64,000 bases of DNA from Myxococcota bacterium (GTDB lineage Bacteria; Myxococcota_A; UBA9160; SMWR01). The stretch covers positions 1 to 64,000 of the forward strand of contig JBCCEW010000025.1 in the NCBI GenBank assembly GCA_039030075.1. Direction: 5' to 3'. Positions 54,075 to 62,912 of this stretch are shown piece after piece; position 1 is the stretch's first letter; each line of letters opens with the position of its first letter. Position numbers and translations under genes: made by a program. The notes under the pieces were generated by a model. It searched no databases. It saw only the letters and a list, made by a program, of their open reading frames with translations, and had not been told where the DNA came from.

Positions 54075-54599
54075 ACAGATCGCAACGTGCGTCGTTGCGG
54101 CAACCTCAACATCAGACAACCAAACTCGCCCATCGTTCCGAAGCCGATAGATCTGCTCGATGAACTCGTGGAACCCAAACGAGCGGTGTACCAGCGACCA
54201 AACCTGAGCCGCCGTGGGGTCGCGGTCGTCGCTAGACGCAGCGATGGTCGCCTCCAAGATCGCGTCACAAACGGACTCGGTTCGAGCAGAAGCGCCGCGA
54301 CTCGACCCCACTCGCACATCGGTCTGACCGCGGAGGGCGCGATTCGAGGGGTGCGGAGGCTGAAGCACTCTCATGACTACGTCTCGCATCATCGCAAAGA
54401 CCTCTTCCTCATGAGAGCTTCTCTCATCAAGAAGTGCCCGCATCTCCGAAAGCGCAACGGCCGCTTTCTGGTTGAGCCAGAACCCACAGACCAACGAAAG
54501 CACGCCAACCAGCAAGGCGACTGCACCCACTACTAACCCTAGAAAGCTCGAGAGGCCTCCCCAGATCGAAACAGTCTCGACGTTCAGAAATTCAGCCAA
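54069..54599 (-). CDS. Small membrane-anchored protein, unknown operon gene 3
   Basis: A 176-residue protein with one N-terminal membrane helix (WGGLSSFLGLVVGAVALLVGVLSLVCGF), then a likely coiled segment (NQKAAVALSEMRALLDERSSHEEE) and a soluble tail. The start is TTG at 54599, supported by AGGAGGTGA directly upstream; that ribosome-binding site overlaps the stop of the preceding gene. No family recognised. It could anchor the helical-repeat protein to the membrane. Base composition is less GC-rich than the catabolic genes nearby. Confidence 0.7.
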   Translation of the reverse strand: MAEFLNVETVSIWGGLSSFLGLVVGAVALLVGVLSLVCGFWLNQKAAVALSEMRALLDERSSHEEEVFAMMRDVVMRVLQPPHPSNRALRGQTDVRVGSSRGASARTESVCDAILEATIAASSDDRDPTAAQVWSLVHRSFGFHEFIEQIYRLRNDGRVWLSDVEVAATTHVAICA

Positions 54600-54602
54600 G
54601 GT

Positions 54603-57473
54603 TCACCTCCTGACCTTTGATCCCGTGTGCACTGGCAGCAGCCCTGCGCTGCACGCTAGGTCCTTCAAGTCGTCGCCGAGGGCTTCGAGCTGCTCACGCC
54701 CAAAACGCCGCTCAATAAGTCGGCGAGCATGTAGCGCCGCCCCCTCGGCAATCGCCTTGTTCGCGGGCGACGCACTTGAAGCGATCGCGGTCGCTTCGAT
54801 CGCCTCGCGGAGACTCTTGCCGGCCTCATCGATCGAGAGTTCGATGCTGCCCAGCGTTCCCCGCGCTCTGGCAGAGTCAATCAACGTATGAATCCGATCT
54901 CTGGGGGCGTCGATACGGCTGAACAGCCTTCCCGCTCTCCTCAACGATCTCTTCGCGTGCCTAAGGTGCTCCGACGTCTGGGTCATCTCGCCGAGCGCCA
55001 ACTGACACTGACCCATGAGGTGAATCGACCGCGCCAGCTCAAGGGGACGTCTTCGGACACCAAAGCCCTCTACGGCCTTGTTCGTGTAGGTAATCCCAGC
55101 TCGATACGCGAAGACGTCGGCTCCCGTCTCTCCGACTGCGAACTCCACGCGCGCCAGGCCAAGAATGGCAAGTGCCCATCGCGCCGACTGTCCAGCCCTT
55201 CCAGACCTGGACAACGCCCTGGCGAGTTCCTGTCGTGCATGCGCAAAGCACTCTCGCTCGTCAGAGACCAGTCCAATCAGCCGGTACACATCGCCGGCAA
55301 CGAGATCACACGCGATAGAAATGCCGGGGCTCTCTTCGGCGCTGACGAGGCCCCGTGCTCGCTCGACGAATGAGAGAGCTCTTTCCGCCATTCTAGTAGT
55401 CGCATCTGCAAGCTTCGCATCCGGCTCCTTGCGAGTCGCCCACGGGCTCCGCATGGCACCGCGAGACAGACGGCCAAAGGAGTCAGTCATCGCGAGCTCC
55501 CATTGAAGCTGCATCGCTCGAGCAGACCGGACGAAGCAATCCGCTGCGAAATCGGTCTCGCCAGTCTCGAGGAACTTGTTGCCCGCTGTCACCAAGAGCC
55601 GGTCGGCAGGACCTAGATGATCGGCATCTCCGGTGAGTTCTCCGAGCGAGACCCGGGTGGAACCAAGTTCGCGCAACGCCATCGGTGTGGGCGCTTCGAT
55701 GGCGCTAAGTGTCTCAAGGCACCACTCGTTAAGTTGCAGTGCTCCTTCAAGCATTGCGCGGTTTCCGCATCGCCAACCCTCGGCGCGAGCGGCTCGTCCG
55801 AGCGCTAGAGCGCGTTGGCTCCACAGCCGCGGTTGGAGATTCCGATCTGTGTTGCGTTCGGCGGTGCGAAGGTCCGCGATCAGGCTCGTACGCTCACTCC
55901 GCGCGACCACAGAGTTTCCACGTCTCTTCTTCGGCTGCGTCCGCGATTTCGCCCGCTCGTCCAAGAACAGCGCGATCGCCGAAGGGATCCGAAGCGCTGT
56001 CGGCTCGTCGAGTCGGATTGGGGAGCTCCGGGTCGGTGACATGCTGGCAGGGATCGCCAGCGCGAGTCCGGCTCGCTTAGCCACTTCTGATTCCATGAAG
56101 GTCGCGCCGGCCGAATCCGAGACCTCTCTGTACACCGACTCCATGAGTAGACACTCAGACAACCGGGAGCCTCCGTCCTCTGAATAGATGCGCTGCGAGA
56201 GAGCGGCCGCTACCGGGTCGAACGCCTCACCGGTTCGCTCCAGAGCAGTTCGCACCTTGAACAGCAACAGCCGAAAGAGGCAAGACGCGAGCAATGACGC
56301 CATGGACTCTCCAGCGTTGCACTCACGAACTAGCGCGAATACATCCTTTGTCTCTTCGACGTCGCTGAGGATCTTGGCAGCTATTCCTTCGGAGATCGGT
56401 CTGTCCGCATCGGTTGCTCGCGACCAGCACAAGGAGAACGAGTCGTGTGCAGATGAGAAGATGCGTTCGATCCGATCGGCGCGATCTACTCCCGAACCGC
56501 GCGAGTCGTAGTTTGCCTCGATCAGGCCAACGCGAAGTTGAGCGTGCGTCTGTCCTAGAGCCCAGAGCGCAGCATGGGCGTGTTCGGGAAGCGTTCGTTT
56601 GCGTGCCGCGGCGGAACAGACAGAAGCCGCAAGGTCTACGACGTTGGGACGCGGACTGTCGGTCATGAACGACAGAGCGAGCGCCAAGTGAAACGTGTCG
56701 GATTCTACGAACGAATGCTCGAGAAGCGACGCGTACCAATTCTTGAACAGCGCTTCGAGGTCCGCGAACCCAGCCACTTGACCTCCGATCCTGGAAATCA
56801 CTCGGGCTTGTCGGAGGGGGTCACCATGGATCGCCGGGCTTGCTGTGGACGGAAGCCCCTCGCTGATTCCCGCGAGTACGGCCTTCACGATACGCGCTCG
56901 TTCCACCGCGTCAGAAAGTTGGTCGATCGCGAGAGACACCACCATTTCAGGCGCGCACCCTGCGATGAGGGCCGAGGATGTGTCATCGAATGGCGAGGCG
57001 AGGGCCGCGGAGATGGACGCGGCGAGGTTGTGTTCGCTTGAAGCCGTGCGGTCCTCGATACGGAGTTCATGGAGGAGGCTCTGGCGGGACTGATAGATCG
57101 CGTTGAGCCAGGGAGCGTTTGAGGCGAACGAGTCTGAGAAAACGCCCGTAGCGCGAATCTGCGTAAGGCCCGCTTGCTCCTCACACAATCTCCCAAGTGC
57201 GGCGGCAAGCGCTTGCTCGGGGGCTCGTGTCGTCGACACGAGCGCCGCAACCGGCTTCCGAGGGAGCCAAGCTACGTCGCTCACCCGTAGATGCGTAGGC
57301 CTGTCCGTTCCACTGTCGACGTGGACGTCGGATGGGCGCACCAGAGGAAGCGTGTCCATCGGGGCCACTGCGACAAGGCTGCGGTCCGCCACGTCCGCAA
57401 TGATGACCCATCGGATCAAGTCTTCTGAGCGGGAGAGGCGAAGGATACGTCCGAACACGGTTGATGTGGTCAT
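54603..57473 (-). CDS. 956-residue helical-repeat (TPR-like) protein, unknown operon gene 2
   Basis: A large protein with no catalytic motif that I can see. The N-terminal ~250 residues are mixed alpha/beta (TVFGRILRLSRSEDLIRWVIIADV...). Helical segments dominate afterwards. From about residue 560 the pattern of paired helices (LWSQRALALGRAARAEGW..., LGPADRLLVTAGNKFLETGETDFAADC, ELARSIHLMGQCQLALGEMTQTSEHL) suggests TPR-like repeats used for protein binding. A basic linker (RTQPKKRRG) lies mid-protein. ATG 57473 has GGAG upstream and is two bases after the stop of gene 1. It could act as a scaffold. Confidence 0.75.
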   Translation of the reverse strand: MTTSTVFGRILRLSRSEDLIRWVIIADVADRSLVAVAPMDTLPLVRPSDVHVDSGTDRPTHLRVSDVAWLPRKPVAALVSTTRAPEQALAAALGRLCEEQAGLTQIRATGVFSDSFASNAPWLNAIYQSRQSLLHELRIEDRTASSEHNLAASISAALASPFDDTSSALIAGCAPEMVVSLAIDQLSDAVERARIVKAVLAGISEGLPSTASPAIHGDPLRQARVISRIGGQVAGFADLEALFKNWYASLLEHSFVESDTFHLALALSFMTDSPRPNVVDLAASVCSAAARKRTLPEHAHAALWALGQTHAQLRVGLIEANYDSRGSGVDRADRIERIFSSAHDSFSLCWSRATDADRPISEGIAAKILSDVEETKDVFALVRECNAGESMASLLASCLFRLLLFKVRTALERTGEAFDPVAAALSQRIYSEDGGSRLSECLLMESVYREVSDSAGATFMESEVAKRAGLALAIPASMSPTRSSPIRLDEPTALRIPSAIALFLDERAKSRTQPKKRRGNSVVARSERTSLIADLRTAERNTDRNLQPRLWSQRALALGRAARAEGWRCGNRAMLEGALQLNEWCLETLSAIEAPTPMALRELGSTRVSLGELTGDADHLGPADRLLVTAGNKFLETGETDFAADCFVRSARAMQLQWELAMTDSFGRLSRGAMRSPWATRKEPDAKLADATTRMAERALSFVERARGLVSAEESPGISIACDLVAGDVYRLIGLVSDERECFAHARQELARALSRSGRAGQSARWALAILGLARVEFAVGETGADVFAYRAGITYTNKAVEGFGVRRRPLELARSIHLMGQCQLALGEMTQTSEHLRHAKRSLRRAGRLFSRIDAPRDRIHTLIDSARARGTLGSIELSIDEAGKSLREAIEATAIASSASPANKAIAEGAALHARRLIERRFGREQLEALGDDLKDLACSAGLLPVHTGSKVRR

Positions 57474-57475
57474 GG

Positions 57476-58483
57476 CTAGCTGCTCCGCATGTACTGCTTG
57501 ATGGCCGGCATTCCGGCCATCTCGTCGATAGAAATGCGCGCCAGAGCTTTGAGGTAGCCCTGGTAGGTTCGCTCGGTCACCCCCAGTCGAGCCGACTCGG
57601 CAGTGGGGTGTCTTCCCGAAGTCGCACCGTAGAGAGTCAAGAGAAGTCGGGCTTTGCGGTCCCATTGCGCGGCTGAACTCTTGATGAATACCGAGACGCG
57701 CGCAGTCAGGATTTCTCGGATTGCTCTTGGCAAGAAGCGCTGACGCTCGATCACTGACTCGATGGCCGTAGCGGACTCACGCCGCGCGCTGGGTATCGCG
57801 GCTTGTTCCGTTGCACGAAACCGGATCACGGCAAGAATCGACGACCTCATGAACTCACGAAGTGTGAACTCTTCGGCCCCGGAGGTGCGCAGCGAGTCCA
57901 CGAGGGTGCGCGAGTGACGATCTTGCTCTGGGTCGATCAGGGTGATTGGCTCGGCCGAGAGAGCGAGGTGCGACAAGGTCGGCCATACATGTCGGGGGAA
58001 GTCGATCGCACCGTGAGATGTACAGCCGTTCGAGTCGGGGAAGCGAATGGCGGAATCGTCGCGGATCGCGTCCCCGTCTGGCTTTCCTCCGTCGACCTCA
58101 AGAGTTTGCGTCATACACTGCGCAAGAAGCCACTCGTGGGAGAATCGGGTGAAAGCCTGGATTTCCGGGGAGAAGACGCGGAGGCGGTGACCGACCCAGT
58201 AGTCGACGTAGAACTGGAGCGCCGCATCGGCCGAGCGACACTGGTCGATATCGTTGAGAATCGCGACACGAGCTCGGAGGAATTCATCGGCGAGCTCTCG
58301 CCCAGCTGCTTTGCGAGCTCGAGCCCCGAGCGTTTCTCCATCACCTAGCCCCAAGAGAACGGCGGGCTCAATACTCGAGCCCAGGATCTCAGTTAGATCG
58401 TTCGAGACAATGGAGGTAAGTGCTTCAGGGTCAGTTCGCCTACGAAGGTGTCGCGTGATGACGTCCGCTATCCGAGTGTCCAT
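57476..58483 (-). CDS. Protein with C-terminal HTH-like segment, unknown operon gene 1
   Basis: A 335-residue protein, first of the three-gene operon. No family recognised. Near the C-terminus (about 285-320) the segment KARLLLTLYGATSGRHPTAESARLGVTERTYQGYLKAL resembles a helix-turn-helix, as in sigma-factor region 4 or LuxR-like domains. The remainder is helical with many Arg and Asp. AAGGAA precedes ATG 58483. It may be a regulator or nucleic-acid-binding component. The two downstream genes follow with 2-bp and coupled spacing. Confidence 0.7.
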   Translation of the reverse strand: MDTRIADVITRHLRRRTDPEALTSIVSNDLTEILGSSIEPAVLLGLGDGETLGARARKAAGRELADEFLRARVAILNDIDQCRSADAALQFYVDYWVGHRLRVFSPEIQAFTRFSHEWLLAQCMTQTLEVDGGKPDGDAIRDDSAIRFPDSNGCTSHGAIDFPRHVWPTLSHLALSAEPITLIDPEQDRHSRTLVDSLRTSGAEEFTLREFMRSSILAVIRFRATEQAAIPSARRESATAIESVIERQRFLPRAIREILTARVSVFIKSSAAQWDRKARLLLTLYGATSGRHPTAESARLGVTERTYQGYLKALARISIDEMAGMPAIKQYMRSS

Positions 58484-58552
58484 TGCGAGTTCCTTTTCGT
58501 ACTTCGCTCGGTGCTGCAGGGAGTCGCCGTGCAGTAGGTCCAAGAAAACGAA

Positions 58553-58580
58553 AAGGCCGGGGCGCGTGCGCCCCGGCCTT
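58553..58580 (-). terminator. Rho-independent terminator upstream of the unknown operon
   Basis: AAGGCCGGGGCGC pairs perfectly with GCGCCCCGGCCTT, separated by two bases. On the minus strand it is followed by TTTTCGTTTTC, so it should end transcription coming from the alpha/beta hydrolase gene (58682-59521) and isolate the unknown operon, which would need its own promoter in 58484-58552. Confidence 0.75.
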
Positions 58581-58681
58581 CAGTACTCCGAACTTACCGC
58601 GAACCATGCGCAGGTCCGCGCATACCTGTCAAGCCTCAATTCCACCGTCTGGACGCGCTCGGATGCGTCTACCGACCGGGG

Positions 58682-59521
58682 TTAAAGGCCCCCACGGTAC
58701 ACTTGGGCGCTCGATCTCAATTCCTCGACTCCTTCCTGGATCGTCCGCACCACCCGCTCCGGGTCGTCCCGCTGCACGTAGTGACCGCACGCGTCGCAGG
58801 TCTCTTGCGAGCCGCGAGGCGAGAGCCGCGCCAGGTCGGCCTGGGCGCGCGCCCACTCCCGGCGCAGGTTGGGCATGCTCGCCGGGCGCTGTCCCGCGCT
58901 CAGCACACGTACCGGAATGGGCGGGAAGGGCGCCGCGGCCCGCAGCTGTGCCTCGGTTCGCGCCGACGCGGCGAGCTCGGCGCGGGCTCCAGCCGGCATG
59001 AGCCACCGCACGAACCAGGGCACGCCGCAGCGCTCGACCTCCTGCGCGACACAGCGCTGGCTGAAGTCCACGTGGCGGGCATCGACGAAGACGACGCCGG
59101 CGACCTCCTCGGGGTGCTCCCGCGCGAAGAGCTCGACGAAGTGACCGCCGAGGGAGTGTCCTACCAGGAGGTAGGGCGGCGCGAGGTCGAGCGCGCGGAG
59201 CAGGCGGCGCAGCTCGGCGACGACCGTGGCGCCGTCGCGCAGGGCCGCGGACGAGTGGCTCCCACCGTAGCCGGCGCGGTCGTAGGCGAAGGCGCGCGCG
59301 AACCCGGAGACCGGTTCGAAGACACCGCTCCAGGAATCGCGCCCGTCCCCCAACCCCGATTCGAATACGACGACGGGTCCGTCTGCGCCGGCGAGGGCGT
59401 AGGTGTGGGTGGCGTCGCCGACGCGCCGCGACGCCTCGGGCAGGGATGCGCACGCCCAGAGCGCGATGAACGGCAGCACCCATGCCATCCCTCGAACGAC
59501 ACGCGTGGGCGGCCGGCTCAT
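58682..59521 (-). CDS. Alpha/beta hydrolase (exported)
   Basis: A 279-residue hydrolase with an N-terminal signal or lipobox-like stretch (WVLPFIALWACASL). The nucleophile elbow is VGHSLGGHFVELFA (Ser). DRAGYGGS lies before it and the C-terminal His is in CGHYVQRDDPE. Its ATG overlaps the stop of the GST gene (ATGA). Substrate unknown. Confidence 0.87.
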   Translation of the reverse strand: MSRPPTRVVRGMAWVLPFIALWACASLPEASRRVGDATHTYALAGADGPVVVFESGLGDGRDSWSGVFEPVSGFARAFAYDRAGYGGSHSSAALRDGATVVAELRRLLRALDLAPPYLLVGHSLGGHFVELFAREHPEEVAGVVFVDARHVDFSQRCVAQEVERCGVPWFVRWLMPAGARAELAASARTEAQLRAAAPFPPIPVRVLSAGQRPASMPNLRREWARAQADLARLSPRGSQETCDACGHYVQRDDPERVVRTIQEGVEELRSSAQVYRGGL

Positions 59522-60147
59522 GCAGGAATCGCGTCGATCGAGACGTGCCCGTCCTCGCTCCGCACCCGCTCGAGCCAGGCACCGACCGCCGGATAGCGAC
59601 CGAGGTCGAAGCCGCCTCCTTCGGCCACGTGGACGTAGCCGTACACGCTGATGTCCGCGGCGCTGTAGCGCTCGCCCACCAGGAACGACCGCGCCGTGAG
59701 GTGGCCGTCCAGGACGCCGAGGGTCCGGTTCCCCATCCCCGTCCAGAGCCCGAAGTCGCGCTCGGTGGCGAATCCCTCCACCACCTCTGGGAAGGTGCGG
59801 CAGAAGCGCGCTCGTCCGATCACCCGGTCGATGTTGCTCTGCTCGAAGAACATCCAGCGGAGCACCTGGGCTCGCTCCAGTGAGTCGACGGGCATCAGGC
59901 GCGAACCGTCGGTCAGCCAGCACAGGATCGCGTTGGATTCCACGAGATGGGTGCCGTCCGACAGCGCGAGGACCGGGATCTCGCCGTTCGGGTTCTTGCG
60001 CAGGAACGCCTCGCTGCGCGTTTCGCCGGCGAGGATGTCCACGCGCTCGTAGGCGAACGGAAGCTCCAGCTGGGCGAGGGCGAGACGAATCTTGTAGCCG
60101 TTGCCCGAGAACGGGTAGTCGTAGAGTTTCGTCGCGCGGATCGACAT
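59518..60147 (-). CDS. Glutathione S-transferase family protein
   Basis: A 209-residue GST. The thioredoxin-fold N-terminal domain includes LYDYPFSGNGYKIRLALAQL and the glutathione-binding NPNGEIPVLALSDGTHLVESNAIL (Pro-Val and Glu-Ser). The C-terminal helical domain has the capping motif YSAADISVYGYVHVA. It is upstream of and coupled to the alpha/beta hydrolase, suggesting a joint detoxification or ring-opening role. Acceptor unknown. Confidence 0.92.
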   Translation of the reverse strand: MSIRATKLYDYPFSGNGYKIRLALAQLELPFAYERVDILAGETRSEAFLRKNPNGEIPVLALSDGTHLVESNAILCWLTDGSRLMPVDSLERAQVLRWMFFEQSNIDRVIGRARFCRTFPEVVEGFATERDFGLWTGMGNRTLGVLDGHLTARSFLVGERYSAADISVYGYVHVAEGGGFDLGRYPAVGAWLERVRSEDGHVSIDAIPA

Positions 60148-60269
60148 CGGGCGACTCTCCCTCTCCCAGAGCCCGGGGGAGTAGACCCGACCCGGGACGC
60201 GCGAGCAAGGGGCCAGCGGCCCTCCGGACGTGCCATGCTACGGGCGCGAGGAGGTCTACGGGCCCAAGC

Positions 60270-61031
60270 ATGCCGACGCTCGAGCGTGACGGAACGCATC
60301 TGTACTACGAGGTCCACGGCAGCGGGCCCGCGATTCTGTTGACCCACGGCTTCAGCGCGACGTCACAGATGTGGGCCCCCCAGATCGAAGCGCTCTCGCG
60401 GGAACACACCCTCGTGCTCTGGGATCTCTGCGGCCACGGCAGGAGCGGCGCTCCGGAGCAGACCTTGCGCTACCGCGAAGCGCCGGTCGTGGCCGACCTG
60501 GAGGCTCTCCTCGATCAGGTGGGCGCAGACCGGGCCGTGGTCGGGGGGCTGTCGCTCGGCGGATACCTCTCACTCGCCTTCGCGCTCGATCACCCGAACC
60601 GTGTGGCCGGGCTGTTGATCATCGACACCGGGCCCGGTTTCAAGCGCGACGACAAGCGGGAAGAGTGGAACGCGATGATGCTCGAACACGCCGACGCCAT
60701 CGCGACGCGCGGCTTCGACGCGCTGCTCGGCAACGGAGATCCCCGCCTGGGGTCCCACTCGGCCACGCGGGGGCTCGAACTCGCGGCGCGCCACATGCTC
60801 GTTCAACACTCGCCCAGGGTGATCGAGGGGCTCCCGCGCCTCGACGTGCCGGCGCTCGTCGTGGTGGGCGCCGAAGACACCTCCTTCCGCGCGGCCGCCG
60901 ACTACATGGCGCAGGAGCTCCCGCGCGCGACGAAGGCGGTCATCGAGGACGCCGGTCACACGGTCAACCTCGACCAGCCCGAAGTCTTCGACCGGGTGGT
61001 GCTGGACTTCCTCGAGAGCCACGGCCTCTGA
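60270..61031 (+). CDS. Alpha/beta hydrolase (3-oxoadipate enol-lactonase-like)
   Basis: A 253-residue hydrolase: ILLTHGFSATSQMW is the oxyanion loop, VVGGLSLGGYLSLAFA the nucleophile elbow, and EDAGHTVNLDQP carries the catalytic His. The single compact domain matches enol-lactonase/carboxylesterase-like members. Start ATG 60270; GGAGG lies 15 bp upstream. The HSL-type esterase gene follows in the same orientation. Confidence 0.88.
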   Translation: MPTLERDGTHLYYEVHGSGPAILLTHGFSATSQMWAPQIEALSREHTLVLWDLCGHGRSGAPEQTLRYREAPVVADLEALLDQVGADRAVVGGLSLGGYLSLAFALDHPNRVAGLLIIDTGPGFKRDDKREEWNAMMLEHADAIATRGFDALLGNGDPRLGSHSATRGLELAARHMLVQHSPRVIEGLPRLDVPALVVVGAEDTSFRAAADYMAQELPRATKAVIEDAGHTVNLDQPEVFDRVVLDFLESHGL

Positions 61032-61048
61032 GCCAGGAGCGCATTCCC

Positions 61049-62074
61049 ATGGCCCGTTTCTTTCTTCGTTTCGGTGTCGGCCTCGCGCTGCTCGCGGTCA
61101 TCGGCTTCGGCATCACCTACAGCTGGACCTTCACGCCGCACGGTCGGCTCGACTACGCGGCAGCGTTGATCGCGAAGCTCGCAGCGTCCCAGGACCGGCC
61201 GCTCGTGATGACGCCCGAGGCCCGCGCGCGATCGAACGCCGCGACCCGAGACCTGCTGCCCCGCTTCGACACGCCCCCGCTCGCTTCGGTAGAGGACCGC
61301 GAGATTCCCGGCCCGGGCGGCGAGCCTCTGGTCGTACGCATCTATACGCCCGACGCACCCGGGCCCCTGCCGCTCTATCTGAACCTCCACGGCGGCGGCT
61401 TCTGGATGGGCAACGAGTACGTCTTCGATGCGCCCAACCGCTCCTTTGCTGCGCAGGCCGAAGTGATCCTCGTGTCGCCCGACTACCGGCTGGCGCCCCA
61501 GCATCCCTATCCGGCCGCCGTCGACGACGGCTACGCGACACTCTTGTGGATGCACGCGAACGCCGAGGCCCTGGGTGGCGACGCCGCGCGCATCGCCATC
61601 GGGGGCGCGAGCGCCGGCGGGAATCTGGCCGCCGCGCTGGCGTTGCGTGCCCGCGATCAAGGCGGGCCCGACCTCGCGTTCCAGTACCTGAACGTCCCGG
61701 TCACGGATCTCGTCGGCGACGAGCCCTGGCCGTCCTTTGCCGAGGCGGGCGACGACTACCTGCTCAAGGTGTCCCAGCTGCCGGTCATGCTCGAGGCCTA
61801 CGTGCCCGACCCGGCCGAGCGCTCCCACCCCTACGTCAGCCCGCTCTGGGCGACGAACCTGCGCGGCTTGCCGCCCGCGCTGATCGTCACCGCCCACTTC
61901 GATCCGCTGCGCGACCAGGGCGAGGCGTACGCGCAGAAGCTCGAGGCCGCCGGCGTTCCGGTCACGCTCCACCGGGAGCCCGGAGCCATCCACGGTTTCC
62001 TGGGCTCCCCCGAACGCATGCGCCGCCTGCAGGCGATGGCCGCGCGGGCGGTGAGCGCGGCGCTCCGGCGCTGA
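61049..62074 (+). CDS. HSL-family alpha/beta hydrolase (membrane-anchored esterase)
   Basis: A 341-residue hormone-sensitive-lipase-type esterase. One N-terminal hydrophobic segment (GVGLALLAVIGFGITYSW) suggests a membrane anchor. HGGGFW (114-119) is the oxyanion hole, GASAGG carries Ser188, the HFDPLRDQG Asp and AIHGF His complete the triad. CAGGAG precedes ATG 61049. Likely hydrolyses short acyl esters. Confidence 0.9.
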   Translation: MARFFLRFGVGLALLAVIGFGITYSWTFTPHGRLDYAAALIAKLAASQDRPLVMTPEARARSNAATRDLLPRFDTPPLASVEDREIPGPGGEPLVVRIYTPDAPGPLPLYLNLHGGGFWMGNEYVFDAPNRSFAAQAEVILVSPDYRLAPQHPYPAAVDDGYATLLWMHANAEALGGDAARIAIGGASAGGNLAAALALRARDQGGPDLAFQYLNVPVTDLVGDEPWPSFAEAGDDYLLKVSQLPVMLEAYVPDPAERSHPYVSPLWATNLRGLPPALIVTAHFDPLRDQGEAYAQKLEAAGVPVTLHREPGAIHGFLGSPERMRRLQAMAARAVSAALRR

Positions 62075-62668
62075 TCAGCGCGGTCGCTCGCCGGCGCGTC
62101 GTCGCTGCGCGGCTGCGAGAACCAGCGCACCCACCAACCCGAACTGCGCCGGGGCCGAGAGCGTCGGCGCCGCGTCGATCGCCACGGGTGCCAACCAGAA
62201 CGAGCCGACGACGGGCACCTCGCCCTCACCGATCAGGATCGCCAGGGCATTGCGATCGATCACATAGTCGTTGGGTCCGGACGCGGGGCAATCGGCGACA
62301 CAGATCACATCGGCAAAGGTGGTTCCCGAGCCGGTGTCGATCTCTTCGACCAGCTGGATCTCGGTGTCGATGATCGTGCCCGTTGCGTCGGTCTGGATCC
62401 GGATCCGCGTCAGCGGGTGGAGCGGCGTCGCGTCCGAGATCGTCACCGGTCCGGCCGAGAACGAGAACGCGACCGGGGTGACGTCGCCGAAGGGAAGATT
62501 CTCGACGGGGCCCTGCAGGACCAGGCTTCCCGAGACGGAACTCCCCGGTGAGACCGTCCCGCTCGTGGTCGAGAACGCCGGTCCGTTCCATAGATAGAGG
62601 AACTGCTGGGCCCCGGCGGGAGTCGCCAGCAAGAGGATCGAGAGCGCGAGCGGCGCGAACCGGCGCAT
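62075..62668 (-). CDS. Exported protein with hydrophobic, basic C-terminal tail
   Basis: A 197-residue secreted protein. The signal peptide ends TPAGA; the mature part is beta-rich with Val/Ser/Thr and a possible disulphide (CVADCPA). The C-terminus, LSAPAQFGLVGALVLAAAQRRR, resembles a sorting tail (hydrophobic helix plus Arg cluster), related to the PEP-CTERM-like tails of other proteins in the window, though the PEP motif is replaced by APAQ. Its stop abuts the esterase stop tail-to-tail. Function unknown. Confidence 0.7.
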   Translation of the reverse strand: MRRFAPLALSILLLATPAGAQQFLYLWNGPAFSTTSGTVSPGSSVSGSLVLQGPVENLPFGDVTPVAFSFSAGPVTISDATPLHPLTRIRIQTDATGTIIDTEIQLVEEIDTGSGTTFADVICVADCPASGPNDYVIDRNALAILIGEGEVPVVGSFWLAPVAIDAAPTLSAPAQFGLVGALVLAAAQRRRAGERPR

Positions 62669-62912
62669 GCGCCAGCTCTATCACGCCGCAGCGGTCCGAG
62701 GCCAGGGAGCGTTGCCTTCCCCTCGGGCACGCGCTCCGCGCCCGTAACGCGGGGGCGGATCCCGTCGACCTACTGGCGGCGCGCTGCGCCGATCTCCCTC
62801 GACCCGCCACGACCGCGCTCCGCTCCGGATTGTGGAGACGCTGCACCCGCACATCGTGCAAGCTGGGCCGCAGGCCGACCCCGCTTCGGATGCCCCTGCA
62901 GAGGAGATGCTC

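Noticed and set aside
58581-58681. Possible tRNA or attachment site near the unknown operon
   Set aside because: No cloverleaf arms or T-loop sequence could be fitted and no flanking direct repeat was found by eye.
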